Source: Candidatus Tepidiaquacellales bacterium UBA6667 (GTDB lineage Bacteria > Bacteroidota > Ignavibacteria > Tepidaquicellales > Tepidaquicellaceae). From it: a stretch of 15,922 nucleotides of DNA. A program made the position numbers and the translations under genes. This document shows, one piece after another, positions 15,234-15,922 of this stretch. The stretch spans positions 1-15,922 of the forward strand of contig DKKL01000044.1 of assembly GCA_002455255.1 (NCBI GenBank), given 5' to 3'. Position 1 is the first letter of the stretch, and every line of letters begins with the position of its first letter. The notes under the pieces were generated by a model. The model made no database searches, was not told the origin of the DNA, and saw nothing but the letters and a program-made list of their open reading frames with translations.

Positions 15234-15922
15234 ATGAAAGCTACTGTCTGTCCAAACTGTGGTGCAAATATAGAAGTAAGAGATGCATCCGAATTTGAAA
15301 AATGTGATTTTTGCGGTACGAGTGTCAAAGTCAGAGAAGTAATCAGATATGAACAGAATTATGATATACCGGAATGGTTCAAGATTGCCGATGTGGCTTA
15401 TAAAGCCGGAAATTATGAAGAGGCATACAGCTATTACAATAAAATACTTGAGGAAGAAACAATACATTCTCAGGCGTGGATTGGGAAAGGATTATGTGCG
15501 GGAAGACTTTCAGAACCGGAAAATAACCGGCTTGCAGAAATGGATACACTTATAAAAGAAGGGTTTGAACATATAAAAGATCATTCAAAATTTGAATATA
15601 AACCGAAGTTAATAAAAGAAATATTTACAATATATAATAAGAATTTAAATCAATTAAATTTTTGGAAACCAAATGACAGAATAGGATATGAAAGAAAAAT
15701 TCAGCAATTAGAAGATTTGAATTATAATTTAACGAAAACAATGGAAGTAGTTGGTTCAAATGATATAGAATTACTTAAAACTAAAGCCAATATTTTAAAA
15801 ATAATTCTTTTACCTGTTAAAATGATTGTAAACGGAAGAAGTACACTGTTATATCCTGATAAGGCAAAGTTTGATTATTTTTTGAATGAACTAAAAGAAA
15901 TTGAAATTAAGATAAAACAAAT
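15234..15922 (+). CDS. Zinc-ribbon protein with TPR-like helices (3' end beyond window)
   Basis: An open reading frame that starts with ATG at 15234 and is still open at the last base, giving at least 229 residues. The N terminus is a zinc ribbon with two Cys pairs: C6-PN-C9 (CPNCGANIEV) and C24-DF-C27 (CDFCGTSVKV). After a short linker, WFKIADVAYKAGNYEEAYSYYNKILEEE (about 48-75) looks like a tetratricopeptide repeat, followed by more charged helices with few further recognisable motifs. Zinc ribbon plus TPR proteins of this kind usually act as intracellular scaffolds, but no specific function is assigned. It is divergent from the small lipoprotein gene. The start is chosen because the first cysteine pair follows within six residues and no alternative start precedes it in frame nearby. 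Confidence 0.75.
   Translation, partial: MKATVCPNCGANIEVRDASEFEKCDFCGTSVKVREVIRYEQNYDIPEWFKIADVAYKAGNYEEAYSYYNKILEEETIHSQAWIGKGLCAGRLSEPENNRLAEMDTLIKEGFEHIKDHSKFEYKPKLIKEIFTIYNKNLNQLNFWKPNDRIGYERKIQQLEDLNYNLTKTMEVVGSNDIELLKTKANILKIILLPVKMIVNGRSTLLYPDKAKFDYFLNELKEIEIKIKQ

Noticed and set aside
15225..15467. 80-codon minus-strand ORF at the right end
   Set aside because: The plus-strand frame over the same bases encodes a zinc ribbon with two CxxC pairs and a TPR-like segment, so the antisense frame is a shadow.

Overview
The window is AT-rich DNA with tightly packed genes, many A-rich leaders and few clear Shine-Dalgarno sites. It encodes outer-membrane lipoproteins, a signal-peptide-bearing M16 peptidase, an ECF sigma factor with a FecR-type anti-sigma partner, and a ligase-associated helicase with PdeM. 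Together these point to a Gram-negative member of the Bacteroidota/Ignavibacteriota (FCB) group. That placement is inferred from gene content; no rRNA or other taxonomic marker is present.

Layout. Bases 1-245 hold no gene but carry a mosaic of short repeats: ACGAAT iterations, a nested G/C-rich hairpin and two copies of a dispersed-repeat-like sequence. On the minus strand follow a periplasmic two-domain M16 zinc peptidase (246-3182) and a sigma/anti-sigma pair (5532 down to 3287). That pair is translationally coupled by an ATGA overlap and ends at a strong terminator hairpin. Divergent from it, on the plus strand, lie a Lhr-like ligase-associated DEXH helicase and the PdeM phosphoesterase, abutting with no gap. 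Their usual ligase and exonuclease partners are not in this window. A minus-strand lipoprotein converges on PdeM across a 10-bp-stem hairpin.

From 9432 to 13426 four plus-strand genes are packed end to end and probably form one operon: an aldehyde dehydrogenase, a GDP-L-fucose synthase, a class II glycyl-tRNA synthetase and a SemiSWEET sugar transporter. The 137-base divergent region before it contains two identical ACAATTGT palindromes exactly 20 bp apart, overlapping candidate promoters in both directions. A hairpin at 13425-13451 separates the operon from a minus-strand gene for an exported protein. That protein has one c-type heme motif near its N terminus and a C-terminal part resembling an outer-membrane beta-barrel. 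It is the most interesting protein here, because a fused monoheme cytochrome-porin suggests electron transfer across the outer membrane. A small minus-strand lipoprotein and the 5' part of a zinc-ribbon/TPR gene close the window.

I saw no CRISPR array, tRNA, rRNA, insertion sequence or phage gene. Most of the window looks like an ordinary chromosome of an under-studied lineage. The cytochrome-porin, the partnerless helicase-PdeM pair and the repeat cluster deserve the closest attention.
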